A DNA stretch of 64,000 nt from Nitrospirota bacterium (GCA_016235245.1 JACRLO010000006.1:62001-126000), one strand, 5' to 3'; positions 24,905 through 34,652 are shown, numbered from the stretch's first letter. Made by a program: numbers and translations. Notes: generated by a model from the sequence alone, not told the origin.

Positions 24905-27079
24905 ATGCCGGAAGATAAACAGGAAAAACTTCCCCTGGATGCAAAACTGCTTTCAGACGCCGTTATTGAGCTGAACATCTCAAGGCGGAGTGTCGGCTTG
25001 TACCCGCCTGAGCACCCCATCGTCAGGGCCTCCATTGAAAGGGCTTTCGAGCATCTGCGGAAGCTTTTTGAGATAAGGGCCGAGATCACCCTTGGCATTG
25101 CCAAAAATGCTCTTATTGTCGATGAATACACCCTTGACCGCAGAAATCCCGTCTTCAGAGAGTTTGCGCAGACCCTGCATGCAAAGGGCATTGCGGCAAT
25201 TACGTTTTCCCTGGGCCTGGGCCAAAGAGATCTGACGAGACTCCACGAGCTTATTTCCGCACAGGATACAGCCATTGGAAGGGAACTTGCCGAGCTTGCC
25301 GAAAAGGAGATTTCTCATATCCGACTCAGCCCCATTGATCTTGAGAATTTCTGTTTTGTTGAGGGGGCCCAGAGGTCAGGCTCAGCATGCGGAGATGTCT
25401 GGGAAGATTACGTATATGGCCTTCTTGAGGGGAAACTTGGGGAGGGAGACGGCATTCAGGGCATTCTTTCCATACCCCCGGAAACCGTGGCTGACATGGT
25501 CAATGCGGCCTTGCCGGAAGAGGCTGGCGAGGAGTCTTATGACAGGGTTATCACAGCCTATATTAAGAAAAAAAGTGATACGAAAATCAGCAGGGAGGCG
25601 TTCAACAAGTTTTTCTCCTTTATCGACAGGCTCAGGCCCGAGATCAAGCGGCAGTTTCTCTCAAGGGCCGGATCCAGGCTTACCGAAGATATTGGAGATG
25701 TCGAGGCCATCATCAACGGGATGACCCCTGAAGGTTTTGAAAAAATCGCAGAGCTCCTGACCGAGAACTCTTCGATCATCCCGACAACGCTGAAAAATCT
25801 GATCGATAAGCTTTCCTCTATCAAGAAAGACAATAGGGGACACTTTGATTTTTTCTCTACCAATGCTGCAGTCCTCCATGATATTGAGCTCGGCGATGAA
25901 GTTATGAAGCTCTTCGGCGAGGACAATTTCCATTCCTATGTCGGGAAGGAATACCAAAGAGAGCTTGAACGCATGCTGGAGGTCAAGGCTGAGGATAATA
26001 CCAGGTTTGCCGGCTTCAGGAAGGAATGCGAAGAGCAGGCTATTGACAAAGAAGCCCTCGAGATCATGCTTGAACTCCTGCATGAGGACTATCTGAAACC
26101 GGAAGACCAGCTTACGCTTATTTCCAAACTTTTCGAGTTCATGAATGTTTTTTCTGAAACCGGCCGCTTTGAAGAAATCCTGGATACGTATGACACCCTT
26201 ATGACCCATGTCTTCAACGGCAGATTCAATGAGGAGACAGCAGGCATTATAGATTATTTTTTTCATTCTGAAGAGTTTATAACAAAACTTCTTGAAGCCT
26301 TCAGGATCTGGGGCAGGAAGGAGCGCGAGGGGGCCTTAAGACTTGCCAGAGCACTGCATCGGGCGATCATTGACCCTCTTCTTGATGCACTCGAGAAGGA
26401 GAATGACGCCAGCACAAGAAAGTTCTTTTTATCCCTGCTTGAGGCGATCGGGAGCGATGTGGTTCCGTTTGCGCTCGGGAGGCTTAATGATAACCGCTGG
26501 TTTGTGGTAAGGAATATGATCTGTATTATCCGTGACTGCAACGGAAAGCCGCAGCTCGAAAAAATCCGGAAGTTCCTGCGCCATGAAAACATCAATGTCC
26601 GCATGGAAGCGCTAAAAACACTCCTGCATTTCAAGACGCTTGATGCTGTGCCCCAATTGCGGGCCTGTCTCCAGAGCGAAGCGCAGGGTATCCGGACCTC
26701 CGCTATACGGCTTGCCGGCAGTTACAGAATTAGGGAAGCTGTCCCTTACCTGATCAAATACCTCGAGAAAAGCGATCTTCTTGGCACCGAAGCCTATTAC
26801 AAAACAGATATTGTGAGGGCACTCGGCGAAATTGGCGATATACGCGCAGTTGAAACGCTCGAAAAGATATGCCATACGAGAGCGCTCTTTTATCGGGAGA
26901 ACCTCGAAAGTCTGAAGGTCGAAATATTCAAATCTCTTGAAAAGTATCCCCGGGAGTCTGTCAGGAAACTGATAGACCTGGGGCTTGAGTCGCGAAATGA
27001 GGAGATACATGCGTTGAGCTATAAACTTCTTGCCACACTCCATGCCAGCGAAAAAACTGGGGAAATGACCGATGGCTGA
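24905..27079 (+). CDS. HEAT-repeat protein with paralogous N-terminal domain
   Basis: 724-aa soluble protein of unknown function. Residues about 10-125 form a domain (RSVGLYPPEHPIVRASIERA; KNALIVDEYTLDRRNPVFRE; GLGQRDLTRLHELISAQDTA) that resembles the N-terminus of the next gene's product. The middle is helical. The C-terminal 200 residues are HEAT-like repeats (VPQLRACLQSEAQGIRTSAI RLAGSYRI; ALGEIGDIRAVETLEKICHT). The gene overlaps the HD-GYP gene by 8 bp, so the proteins probably act together, perhaps as scaffold and c-di-GMP phosphodiesterase. Confidence 0.8.
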   Translation: MPEDKQEKLPLDAKLLSDAVIELNISRRSVGLYPPEHPIVRASIERAFEHLRKLFEIRAEITLGIAKNALIVDEYTLDRRNPVFREFAQTLHAKGIAAITFSLGLGQRDLTRLHELISAQDTAIGRELAELAEKEISHIRLSPIDLENFCFVEGAQRSGSACGDVWEDYVYGLLEGKLGEGDGIQGILSIPPETVADMVNAALPEEAGEESYDRVITAYIKKKSDTKISREAFNKFFSFIDRLRPEIKRQFLSRAGSRLTEDIGDVEAIINGMTPEGFEKIAELLTENSSIIPTTLKNLIDKLSSIKKDNRGHFDFFSTNAAVLHDIELGDEVMKLFGEDNFHSYVGKEYQRELERMLEVKAEDNTRFAGFRKECEEQAIDKEALEIMLELLHEDYLKPEDQLTLISKLFEFMNVFSETGRFEEILDTYDTLMTHVFNGRFNEETAGIIDYFFHSEEFITKLLEAFRIWGRKEREGALRLARALHRAIIDPLLDALEKENDASTRKFFLSLLEAIGSDVVPFALGRLNDNRWFVVRNMICIIRDCNGKPQLEKIRKFLRHENINVRMEALKTLLHFKTLDAVPQLRACLQSEAQGIRTSAIRLAGSYRIREAVPYLIKYLEKSDLLGTEAYYKTDIVRALGEIGDIRAVETLEKICHTRALFYRENLESLKVEIFKSLEKYPRESVRKLIDLGLESRNEEIHALSYKLLATLHASEKTGEMTDG

Positions 27080-28175
27080 AATGATCATTTCGTTCATATC
27101 CGATATCATGACCGCAATGTCAAACTGCTCATTGTACAGCAAGGACCATCCTGCCGTTATACATCTTGCTGAAGAGGCAGTAGCTATTCTTGATAGTCTT
27201 TTCGATGAAGAAAAGCTCAGCCTTGCCCTCTTCGGTGACAGTATGGTCATCAACGAGCAGCCCCTTTCGGCTAGGAATATGCATGTAAACGGCTTTATGA
27301 AAAAACTTAAAAGAAAAGGAATAGATAAGATCGTTATCACGCGGGGAGTAACAGCAGCAGAACTGAAGAATTTTATGGCAGAGATTGCCCTTTCCGACAG
27401 GATTACCGGAGCCTATCCTCACATAACATCGGGCATTATCGAGGTGAAGCTCGGTGGGGGAGGAAGCGGGAATATCGGCACGGTGATGAACGAAAATATC
27501 GAAAAAGTGAGAGACGTATATCATGGGGTTTCCCGGTTTAAGAAGCTCGATATGGTAGGGCTTGAAGATGTGGTGGTGAGCTTTATTACGACGCTCAAAC
27601 AGGAGGCGAATGTCCTGAAGGTTGTAAGTCCTATCAAATCGCACAGTGAATATACTTATGCGCACAATACGAATGTAGCGGTGCTGTCTATCTTTCAGGC
27701 AGAGACGCTTGGCGTGAAGCACGAGCTCCTGCACGATATCGGGATGGCAGGACTTCTCCATGATATCGGCAAGATGTTTGTTGCAAAGGAGGTGCTCGAA
27801 AAGGAATCCAAACTTAATGATGATGAGTGGACGGAGATGAAGAAACATCCTGCCTATGGAGCCCTGTATCTTGCAACACTTCCTGACATTCCGGAATACG
27901 CACTTGTCGCTGCCTATGAGCACCACATGAAGTTCAATGGCCTGGGATATCCGGCAACAAAAAGAAAGGGCAGGACGCAGCATATCATTAGCCAGATTAT
28001 CGCCATATCAGACTTCTTCGATGCCCTCAGGACAGACCGTCCGTATAGGAAAGCTCTCGATGTCCCGGTCATTATCGGCTTAATGAACGACTCCCTGGGG
28101 AAGGACTTTAATCCTCTTCTTGTTGAGAACTTCATCCGCTCTCTGAAAAAGGTAAGCAGCTTCACTGCCGGATAG
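27072..28175 (+). CDS. HD-GYP domain cyclic-di-GMP phosphodiesterase
   Basis: 367 aa. The N-terminal domain (LYSKDHPAVIHLAEEAVAIL; DSMVINEQPLSARNMHVNGF MKKLKRKGIDKIVI) is shared with the preceding HEAT protein. The C-terminal HD-GYP domain is intact: HNTNVAVLSIFQAE, MAGLLHDIGKMFVAKEVLEK, KKHPAYGALYL, YEHHMKFNGLGYP and AISDFFDALRTDRPYR. HD-GYP enzymes hydrolyse c-di-GMP. No membrane segment is present. Confidence 0.88.
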   Translation: MAEMIISFISDIMTAMSNCSLYSKDHPAVIHLAEEAVAILDSLFDEEKLSLALFGDSMVINEQPLSARNMHVNGFMKKLKRKGIDKIVITRGVTAAELKNFMAEIALSDRITGAYPHITSGIIEVKLGGGGSGNIGTVMNENIEKVRDVYHGVSRFKKLDMVGLEDVVVSFITTLKQEANVLKVVSPIKSHSEYTYAHNTNVAVLSIFQAETLGVKHELLHDIGMAGLLHDIGKMFVAKEVLEKESKLNDDEWTEMKKHPAYGALYLATLPDIPEYALVAAYEHHMKFNGLGYPATKRKGRTQHIISQIIAISDFFDALRTDRPYRKALDVPVIIGLMNDSLGKDFNPLLVENFIRSLKKVSSFTAG

Positions 28176-28263
28176 AAATCAACCGTCTGACGATCGTTGT
28201 ACTCTGGTTCAAACATCCTTCCCTTGAAAACTGAGCACCTTTTGTTGTATATTCTTCCTTACT

Positions 28264-28348
28264 GCCGAAGTGGTGGAACTGGTAGACACGCACGTTTGAG
28301 GGGCGTGTGGAGAAATCCATGCGGGTTCGAGTCCCGCCTTCGGCACCA
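28264..28348 (+). tRNA. tRNA-Leu(GAG), CCA encoded
   Basis: Acceptor stem GCCGAAG pairs with CTTCGGC, followed by discriminator A and an encoded CCA (28346-28348). The anticodon stem CACGT/GCGTG encloses loop TTGAGGG, giving anticodon GAG. The long variable arm (TGGAGAAATCCA) is as expected for a type II tRNA, and the T arm GCGGGTTCGAGTCCCGC is canonical. Confidence 0.95.
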
Positions 28349-28485
28349 TCTCCCTCTTTTAAAATCAATGAGTTAGCTCTCTAATACCCCCAAAAAAGCG
28401 GTCAACAGATGGTCAACAGACTGCTTCTACATGAAACATCCAATATTATCTTTAAGAAATTCCTTTCTGAGTGCTAAATTAAAAA

Positions 28486-29017
28486 ATGCGATTAATCCAC
28501 TGTACAGCTAAGCACAAAGGAACTCCATAACCCTCCCCTTCATAGTCCTGATACCACTAACACCCAAGGACTCGGTAATTGGTATGCCAACCTCCTCCGC
28601 ATAGATCGCAGGAAGTGTATCCTGTTTACCAATGAGAAAACCTTTTACAGTTTTATGATTGCAGGGGTTAAGAAAGAGAACCTACAGAATATTTTTGATG
28701 AGTTCCTGTTTCATCTAAATATGAACTTTCAGGCAGAGGGCTTCACGCTTGAACTAATCAACAGGGTTTTGCAGGAGTATCATGAGTTGGCATTTGCAAA
28801 GACCGCCAATAGGCAGGTGCTTGGGGTTATGAATGATTTTGCCTACGGATATGAATACTATATTGAAAGTGAGGGCGGATTGGATAGGGTTAGAATCCTT
28901 GAAGCTAACAGAAGGACAAACAGAACTCCCTCAAGCCCTCTAAAGTATCACTTTCCTATAGACATGGTTTGGATGCTTCTGACAGGTGAGAAAGCACCCA
29001 GACCGTTAAAGATATAA
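28486..29017 (+). pseudogene. DUF6933-like gene broken by a frameshift
   Basis: The plus strand from the ATG at 28486 reads MRLIHCTAKHKGTP then stops at 28528-28530. Shifting one base in the AAAGGAACTCC stretch restores an open frame (ELHNPPLHSPDTTNTQGLGN WYANLLRIDRRKCILF) that runs without a stop to 29017. The combined protein of about 175 aa matches my recollection of DUF6933 (LIHCTxK..., WxANLLxIxRRK, KDRxxFxLxP-like middle). The 3' part could still be translated from the ATG at 28655 (120 aa). It lies just after tRNA-Leu, a common insertion site. Confidence 0.65.
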
Positions 29018-29181
29018 ATCTCCCCCAATCTGTAACCATGACACCTGTTGTAATTTGCCTCCAGAGGTGTCCAATAAAGCCTATTTAGGAAATTAGACCG
29101 AGGGACTGTGCCTTTCTGTTGCCAACCCCTAAGAAATCACAAGAACGGATTATTTCCCTCCCCGCAATCAACAAGTAAGAC

Positions 29182-29829
29182 CTAACCTCCTTCAACCAAC
29201 CTTACTCCCATCTCAAAGGCTTTCTGACAATCCGTCGGGAATACTTCCTTGTGCCTCTGTTTTTTCTTATCTGGATCAAAGCGACTTGAAACATACTTTG
29301 AATAATCATCAAACTGACAGGTATCGGTGCTGACGATATACTCAGAATCCCCCAGTATCCTGCTGAGAGTTGCCTGATGAAGTTTAAACTGCTGTTCATA
29401 GCCTATTTGTTGCATCATGTCCTCGGGGACATTCATCGTATAGATAAACCCTGCCTTAATCTTACGGGGAAAAACAGAAGAATAATTAACCGTATATTCC
29501 GTATAGGGGAACAGCAACCGTTCCATGAATGATTTCATCTCCCCCGCTACAGTTCCATAGTAGATTGGTGAACCCAAGACGATGGCATCGGCAACTTCAA
29601 TCCTGCTGAATATAGGGGTAAGGTCATCCTGCACGGCACACCTGCCATAACTTTGGCCGCCTATGGTCTTACAGGCAAAACAGCTGATGCAGCCCTTATA
29701 ATTCAGGTCATACAGATGGATAAGCTCAGTATCGGCTCCCCGTGAGGCTGATCCTTTAACAGCATACTCCAACAGTGTTGCTGTGTTGCGTTTTTTTCTT
29801 GGGCTGCCATTGAATGCCATTATTTTCAT
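29182..29829 (-). CDS. Flavodoxin-fold NAD(P)H-dependent FMN reductase/Fe-S flavoprotein-like
   Basis: 215 aa. The FMN-phosphate loop FNGSPRKKRNTATLLEYAV (about 5-23), the cysteine group CISCFACKTIGGQSYGRCAV (about 47-66) and SPIYYGTVAGEMKSFMERL (about 88-106) place it in the NADPH-dependent FMN reductase / iron-sulfur flavoprotein group. Three to four cysteines in that loop could ligate a cluster or act as redox thiols. It probably moves electrons in the cytoplasm; the partner is unknown. Confidence 0.85.
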   Translation of the reverse strand: MKIMAFNGSPRKKRNTATLLEYAVKGSASRGADTELIHLYDLNYKGCISCFACKTIGGQSYGRCAVQDDLTPIFSRIEVADAIVLGSPIYYGTVAGEMKSFMERLLFPYTEYTVNYSSVFPRKIKAGFIYTMNVPEDMMQQIGYEQQFKLHQATLSRILGDSEYIVSTDTCQFDDYSKYVSSRFDPDKKKQRHKEVFPTDCQKAFEMGVRLVEGG

Positions 29830-30103
29830 TGTTGTGTCTCCTTACACTCTCATAGTTCTTCTTTGAAGGGTGTTTCCCTGAATATTATAACGCTTACCGG
29901 GTGCTGTTATAATATTTAAAAGGCTGACCGGGTTTGGGTCAGACTGAACAGGTCAAAATGGATTAGTCAGTCTGCATCGGATTTCTTGCTGTCAGAAAAT
30001 AGACTAAGGAAGCATAGTTCCTAACTCCTTTCCCCATCAGCTTTTATGGTCCTCAGCGCAGTTTCCAAGCCTATCAACGTTATCCTGGCATGACGATTGC
30101 AAT

Positions 30104-31312
30104 ATGCAGGACATGGCAGAAAAAAACGGTAAAATGAAAAACGTACTGATCGTTGACGACGAAAAATCATTTCTCCTGAGCCTGCTCCAGGGACTCGATG
30201 CCTATGCAGCCGACTTTAATACCCTGACTGCCCAGAATGGCAAAATTGCGGTGGATGTACTTGGGTCGACCAAGATTGATCTTGTGGTCTCTGACCTGAA
30301 GATGCCGGAAATGGATGGGTTTGGGCTTCTTTCGCACATGAGCAAGAAGCATCCGAACATTCCGGTGATCATGATGAGTGCATACTGCACACCAGAGATC
30401 AAGTCGCGGCTAAAAAACCTCGGCGCTTTTACGATCCTTGAAAAGCCGATCGATTTTCAGGAGTTCGTTGATCATATCTTCGCAGAACTGAACGCTGTCT
30501 CTAAAGGATATATCCAGGGCATTACGCTGCCTGCTTTTCTGCAGCTCGTTGAAATGGAAAAAAAGACCTGCACACTCAAGATAGGTTCTCACGGACGAAA
30601 AGGCTTTCTCTATTTCCAGGAGGGCATACTTGTCGATGCTGACAACAGTCTTGACGAGCAGGAGAAGGCTGCGCTCGATATCGTATGCTGGGATGATCCC
30701 GAGATAGAGATTGAGAGCATCTGCAGAAAAAAAATCCGGAACATACAACAGCCTTTGACCTATATTTTGATGGAGGGCTACCGGATCAGGGATGAAAAAA
30801 TGAAAGCTGCAGGGGTACAACCCTCGATCCATGCTGAAGCAAAGGAGGTCGGGCCTGATTCAGTTGATTTTGGCACGTTCCTTAAAGAGATAAACGAAGA
30901 AGAGACTGCTCAGAAAATAGAGACACCGAAAACAATTACAAGGGAGGATAAGATGGCAACAACAAAGGAGATACTCAGCGAACTCGCAAAGATTCAGAGC
31001 GTTGACGCAGTCTGCCTTGTCGCGCGGGACGGCTTTTTGTTAGACAGCATCGCCCGCACAGGGATAGACACAGAAATGATCGGTGCAATCGCCTCAAGCG
31101 GATTTGGAGCCTCAGAGGCAATGGGAAGGCAGTTGGGCAAAGGGAATATGACAATCAGCATGATCGAGTTCGAAAAAGGTCCGGTTATGCTCTCCCCGGT
31201 AGGCGATGATGCCTTTCTTGTTGTCATCGCGGAAAAAGATGCCAACCTTGGCATGATCAGACTGAAATTAAAGAAGCACTGCGGCGAACTTGCTGTCGCA
31301 GCTGCAATTTAG
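30104..31312 (+). CDS. Response regulator-PATAN-Roadblock/LC7 fusion protein
   Basis: 402 aa. The receiver domain (VLIVDDEKSFLLSLLQGLDA; phospho-acceptor Asp in IDLVVSDLKMPEMDGFGLL; VIMMSAY; ILEKPID, residues about 14-130) is followed by a PATAN/DUF4388-like domain (GYIQGITLPAFLQLVEMEKK; KGFLYFQEGILVDADN, about 140-240), a linker, and a Roadblock/LC7 domain (KEILSELAKIQSVDAVCLVA RDGFLLDSIA, about 285-402). Such fusions regulate small GTPases or surface behaviour. An internal ATG at 30116 is an alternative start. It is followed 14 bp later by a cysteine-containing unknown. Confidence 0.85.
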   Translation: MQDMAEKNGKMKNVLIVDDEKSFLLSLLQGLDAYAADFNTLTAQNGKIAVDVLGSTKIDLVVSDLKMPEMDGFGLLSHMSKKHPNIPVIMMSAYCTPEIKSRLKNLGAFTILEKPIDFQEFVDHIFAELNAVSKGYIQGITLPAFLQLVEMEKKTCTLKIGSHGRKGFLYFQEGILVDADNSLDEQEKAALDIVCWDDPEIEIESICRKKIRNIQQPLTYILMEGYRIRDEKMKAAGVQPSIHAEAKEVGPDSVDFGTFLKEINEEETAQKIETPKTITREDKMATTKEILSELAKIQSVDAVCLVARDGFLLDSIARTGIDTEMIGAIASSGFGASEAMGRQLGKGNMTISMIEFEKGPVMLSPVGDDAFLVVIAEKDANLGMIRLKLKKHCGELAVAAAI

Positions 31313-31326
31313 GCAAGGAGTGAACT

Positions 31327-31950
31327 ATGGCTGAAGAAGGAAAGATACTCGATATAGCGCATGTCAGTTTCCTCGACATGATCAAGATCATGATAACGCT
31401 GAGCGGCGCTGCAAGCGCAAAGGGCACGCTCATCAGAAATGCGATCAAGACAGCGGAAAAGATCTCGGAGATTGACTACCCGACCTTTGAGGACTATCTT
31501 GCAGCAGTTGAGAACGCCACAAACCCGATTACGATGATCGAGGGAAAGGCAACGCATGCAGGCGACTTTGTCTTTGGCCTTCAGCACTGTCCATTTGGTC
31601 CATCCATAAAGAATTACACCCAGGTCTTTGAGAAGCTGCCTGAGGGGTTTGCGGATTTTACTGCAGAGTTCAACAAACCCAGCAATATTACTGACCAGTT
31701 CCGGGTCGGCGAAGGAGCCGGCGTAAGCCCCTTCTGTTCAGTTCATCAGCCGATGAGGAGCGCCTTTGCTGAAAAGATAACCATAGGCGGGAAAAAGATA
31801 AAGATCACGCAGTTGGGGTGCAAGGCCGGTTCAGGCAAAAAAGGTTTTGCAGAAAAATGGTTATCTGAAAGCGGAGTTGCAAGGGAGGTTGTGGATAAAA
31901 TCCTCGATAACCATATGTGCTGTTACTCCCTGAAGATCGTGGATGCGTGA
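31327..31950 (+). CDS. Hypothetical cysteine-containing protein
   Basis: 207 aa, unknown family. The protein is soluble with conserved-looking Cys motifs: FGLQHCPFGPSIKNY, GVSPFCSVHQPMRSAF, ITQLGCKAGSGKKGFAEKW and the C-terminal HMCCYSLKIV. These could bind a metal, haem or Fe-S cluster. AGGAGTGAACT precedes the start. It is in operon with the receiver-PATAN-Roadblock protein and may be the signal-binding partner; that is inference from position only. Confidence 0.7.
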   Translation: MAEEGKILDIAHVSFLDMIKIMITLSGAASAKGTLIRNAIKTAEKISEIDYPTFEDYLAAVENATNPITMIEGKATHAGDFVFGLQHCPFGPSIKNYTQVFEKLPEGFADFTAEFNKPSNITDQFRVGEGAGVSPFCSVHQPMRSAFAEKITIGGKKIKITQLGCKAGSGKKGFAEKWLSESGVAREVVDKILDNHMCCYSLKIVDA

Positions 31951-32138
31951 TCAGGCTGACGTCCAGACCTCATGGCCTCGAATCAGCGGGGCGGGACAGC
32001 GTACTCAACCGCATTCTCGCCCTGCTCCGAGGCTTTTGCCTCCTATAAATAGTAACGGGCAGACTCTCGGCAATAAGAAACCGCTCGAATTTACTGTCAT
32101 ATCTCAACGTTCCAGGACAGGCCAGCCACTACGACAAT

Positions 32139-32609
32139 TCAGATATTTTCGAAGTTCTTATACGACTCCATAACATAGTCAGGAATAATCTTTAGTGCCT
32201 GCGTTGCATCGCGAAGACGCCTGCAGAGGGTCATGATGATCGACCGGTATATCTTGATAGCAAGTTCCCTGTCATGGGCCAGAGCCTGTTCGAACTTGTC
32301 TGATGGAAGCCTGATCAGGGCAGTATCCGTGGCTGCGACTATCGTAGCAGAGCGAGGCCCCTTGTCGATAAAGGCAATCTCTCCAAGCGGTTCCCCTGCC
32401 TCTACGGTTTCGAGGTGGGCACCGCTTTTCATTACTCTGACGCTTCCTGACTTGACCATATAAATGGCGTCGCAGGGATCTCCTTCCCGCATAATCTCCT
32501 CTCCCTCGCTGAACGCTACGCTTTCAGTAAGGATAGTTATCTTGATCAGTTCGCCGGTAGAAAGGTCTTTCAGAAAGGAGATGTTTCTCAGAAGTTCCAT
32601 ATTTTCCAT
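32139..32609 (-). CDS. Stand-alone cyclic-nucleotide-binding domain protein
   Basis: 156 aa. A single cNMP-binding fold is evident: FLKDLSTGELIKITILTESV, FSEGEEIMREGDPCDAIYMV, SGSVRVMKSG, and the phosphate-binding cassette-like GEIAFIDKGPRSATIVA (about 91-107). A short helix follows and there is no DNA-binding domain, so it is not a classical CRP/FNR regulator. It might be a sensor module acting on another protein. Confidence 0.82.
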   Translation of the reverse strand: MENMELLRNISFLKDLSTGELIKITILTESVAFSEGEEIMREGDPCDAIYMVKSGSVRVMKSGAHLETVEAGEPLGEIAFIDKGPRSATIVAATDTALIRLPSDKFEQALAHDRELAIKIYRSIIMTLCRRLRDATQALKIIPDYVMESYKNFENI

Positions 32610-32873
32610 ATATTCACCTCATGGTATTTGTGCCACAGCACTTCGTTGTATCATCGAACATTTTTTCAGATATTCCCGGACCACCGCAATGTGTTGCCCG
32701 GAATGCATTCGAGGTATGCCCCGGTTACGCGTAAAGTGCTGGAATCATCGCCCCGGGGCGTGGCAATACTATGCAACCGTTTTTTCATGCTTCCCTCTCT
32801 CTAGAAGATATCGTTCTTATTTTTGATTATACGTTGTAGATGCATTATTGCATAGCCGGCAATGCGCGTGAAC

Positions 32874-34652
32874 TCACGCGCCAGGCATCTGTTCACACTC
32901 TTTGAAAATCCTTACCGCACAGCGACGGCACCTTTCAGGGTCCAGTCTCGGCACAATGCTTTTAATTGCTTCGCTTTTTGAATGGAAAACGTTTTCTTCT
33001 CCAATGCTTCTGTTACAGCCTCCCCGTTTCATAACGTCTATTACCTCTCCCTTGAGAGAGCAGAGATATAACTGTCTTCCGTTAACACGCAGACGATGAG
33101 CTTCCTGGTTCAGCGTCTGACATCCTGCGACATCGATGAAGTTTATCCCGCCGCCCACAATCAAAATGTGGGCCTGTTCCGGATATTTCTTCGTTATTTG
33201 CTCGAGCTGTTCTGCTACATGATTTACTGCGCCAAAAAATAGGGACCCGTCAATCCTGATTATTTTGAGCTGCGGACATTCGGGCAGAGGCTTCTTCTCC
33301 ACGTTCATCAAACTCTTTTTTTTGCTGTCAGGGTCAGGGGCAAGCGTTACAAAAGTTGGATGGGATGTCCGGTTAAGATAAAGCAGCAGAGAGAGAAGTA
33401 CCCCTACATAGATCGCAAATTCAAGCTCCACAAATAAGGTAGAGAGGAATGTCGCAATGAGTATGCCGGCCTCCGGCTTGCTTGTCCTCACAATGGAGGC
33501 GATATGGTGTGTATCGACAAGACTATACGCAACCAAAAACAGGATGCCTGCCATTGAGGCTATCGGGAGATACGCCGTGAGAGGGGCTATGAGCAGTACT
33601 ATGCCGGTCAGTATTATGGCGGCAAAGACCGCAGCCAGCGGTGTCCTGGCACCGGATTCAAAATTCACTCCCGTGCGGGTGAACGACCCGGATGAAGCAT
33701 AGCTTGAAAAGAAGCTTCCTATGACATTAGAGAGTCCCTGACCGATGAATTCCTGATTGCTATCGATGCGTTGCTCAGACTTTGTTGCTATCGATCGGGC
33801 AATGGAGACCGCCTCAGCAAGTCCAAGCATGGCAACAGCCAAAGCAGGCGGCGCAAGCATGCGCAAAGAAGTAGTCGTAATATCAGGATGTGACAGTGGC
33901 GGAAGATGAGCCGGCAGCGAGCCCACGAGTCTGATGCCGTGCTCGCTGCCATTCATGAGCAGGGCCATAACGCTTCCTGCTATCATTGCAATGAACATTC
34001 CTGGCCACTTGGGCTTCAGAATTTTGAAAACTACGGCGATAATCAACGTACTAAGACCTATTGCAAGGGCATAGAAGTTCGTCTCAGGAAGGCTCGACAG
34101 TATATCTGCCCAGATATGAATAAAGGAGTGTTTGTTGGGTGCCGTGATGCCCAGAATGTTGCTTAGCTGGCTTGTTGCAATGAGTATTGAAGCCCCCGCG
34201 GTAAACCCTACGACGACAGAATGTGAAACAAAATTCACCAGGGCACCGAGACGGGCTACTCCAAGCGCTAATTGAAAAAACCCGGCGAGAAAGGTCAGGG
34301 TCAATGCCATCTGGATATACTCAGCACTTGAAGGAAGAGCAAGAGGGCTGAGAGCCGTGAAGATGACGATCGATATTGCTGTTGTGGGGCCGGAAATAAG
34401 GTGATGGGATGACCCGAATAAAGCGGCAATCATTGCAGGAACTATTGCGGAATAAAGACCGTATTCAGGGGGCAGTCCTGCAATGATTGCAAAAGCCACT
34501 CCCTGCGGCAGAACAATAACCGCACCGGTTATTCCAGCAACAATATCTGCCCGCACACTGCGACTGCTGACCGTAGGCCACCATTGCAGGGGAGGGAAGA
34601 ACTTATTGAGAGACCTTTTTACTTGTCCGGATGCTTCTTCATCGTTTTGCAT
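32874..34652 (-). CDS. SulP/SLC26-family anion transporter with STAS domain
   Basis: 592-aa inner-membrane transporter. The membrane part has about 12 helices with SulP features (GAVIVLPQGVAFAIIAGLPP EYGLYSAIVPAMIAALFGSS; HLISGPTTAISIV; QEFIGQGLSNVIGSFFSSYA SSGSFTRTGVNFESGA). The C-terminal STAS domain (IIRIDGSLFFGAVNHVAEQL; ILIVGGGINFIDVAGCQTLN) ends in a Cys-containing tail (CRRCAVRIFKECEQ). Substrates in the family include sulfate and bicarbonate; nothing nearby decides which. It stands as a single gene. Confidence 0.92.
   Translation of the reverse strand: MQNDEEASGQVKRSLNKFFPPLQWWPTVSSRSVRADIVAGITGAVIVLPQGVAFAIIAGLPPEYGLYSAIVPAMIAALFGSSHHLISGPTTAISIVIFTALSPLALPSSAEYIQMALTLTFLAGFFQLALGVARLGALVNFVSHSVVVGFTAGASILIATSQLSNILGITAPNKHSFIHIWADILSSLPETNFYALAIGLSTLIIAVVFKILKPKWPGMFIAMIAGSVMALLMNGSEHGIRLVGSLPAHLPPLSHPDITTTSLRMLAPPALAVAMLGLAEAVSIARSIATKSEQRIDSNQEFIGQGLSNVIGSFFSSYASSGSFTRTGVNFESGARTPLAAVFAAIILTGIVLLIAPLTAYLPIASMAGILFLVAYSLVDTHHIASIVRTSKPEAGILIATFLSTLFVELEFAIYVGVLLSLLLYLNRTSHPTFVTLAPDPDSKKKSLMNVEKKPLPECPQLKIIRIDGSLFFGAVNHVAEQLEQITKKYPEQAHILIVGGGINFIDVAGCQTLNQEAHRLRVNGRQLYLCSLKGEVIDVMKRGGCNRSIGEENVFHSKSEAIKSIVPRLDPERCRRCAVRIFKECEQMPGA

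Noticed and set aside
28349-28485. Integrase remnant or att site after tRNA-Leu(GAG)
   Set aside because: A GGTCAACAGA direct repeat is present, but I found no integrase reading frame and no second copy of the tRNA 3' end in the window.
32139-32609. The cNMP-binding protein as the regulator of the FNR/DNR-like dyads
   Set aside because: It is 156 aa and lacks a helix-turn-helix domain after the binding fold.
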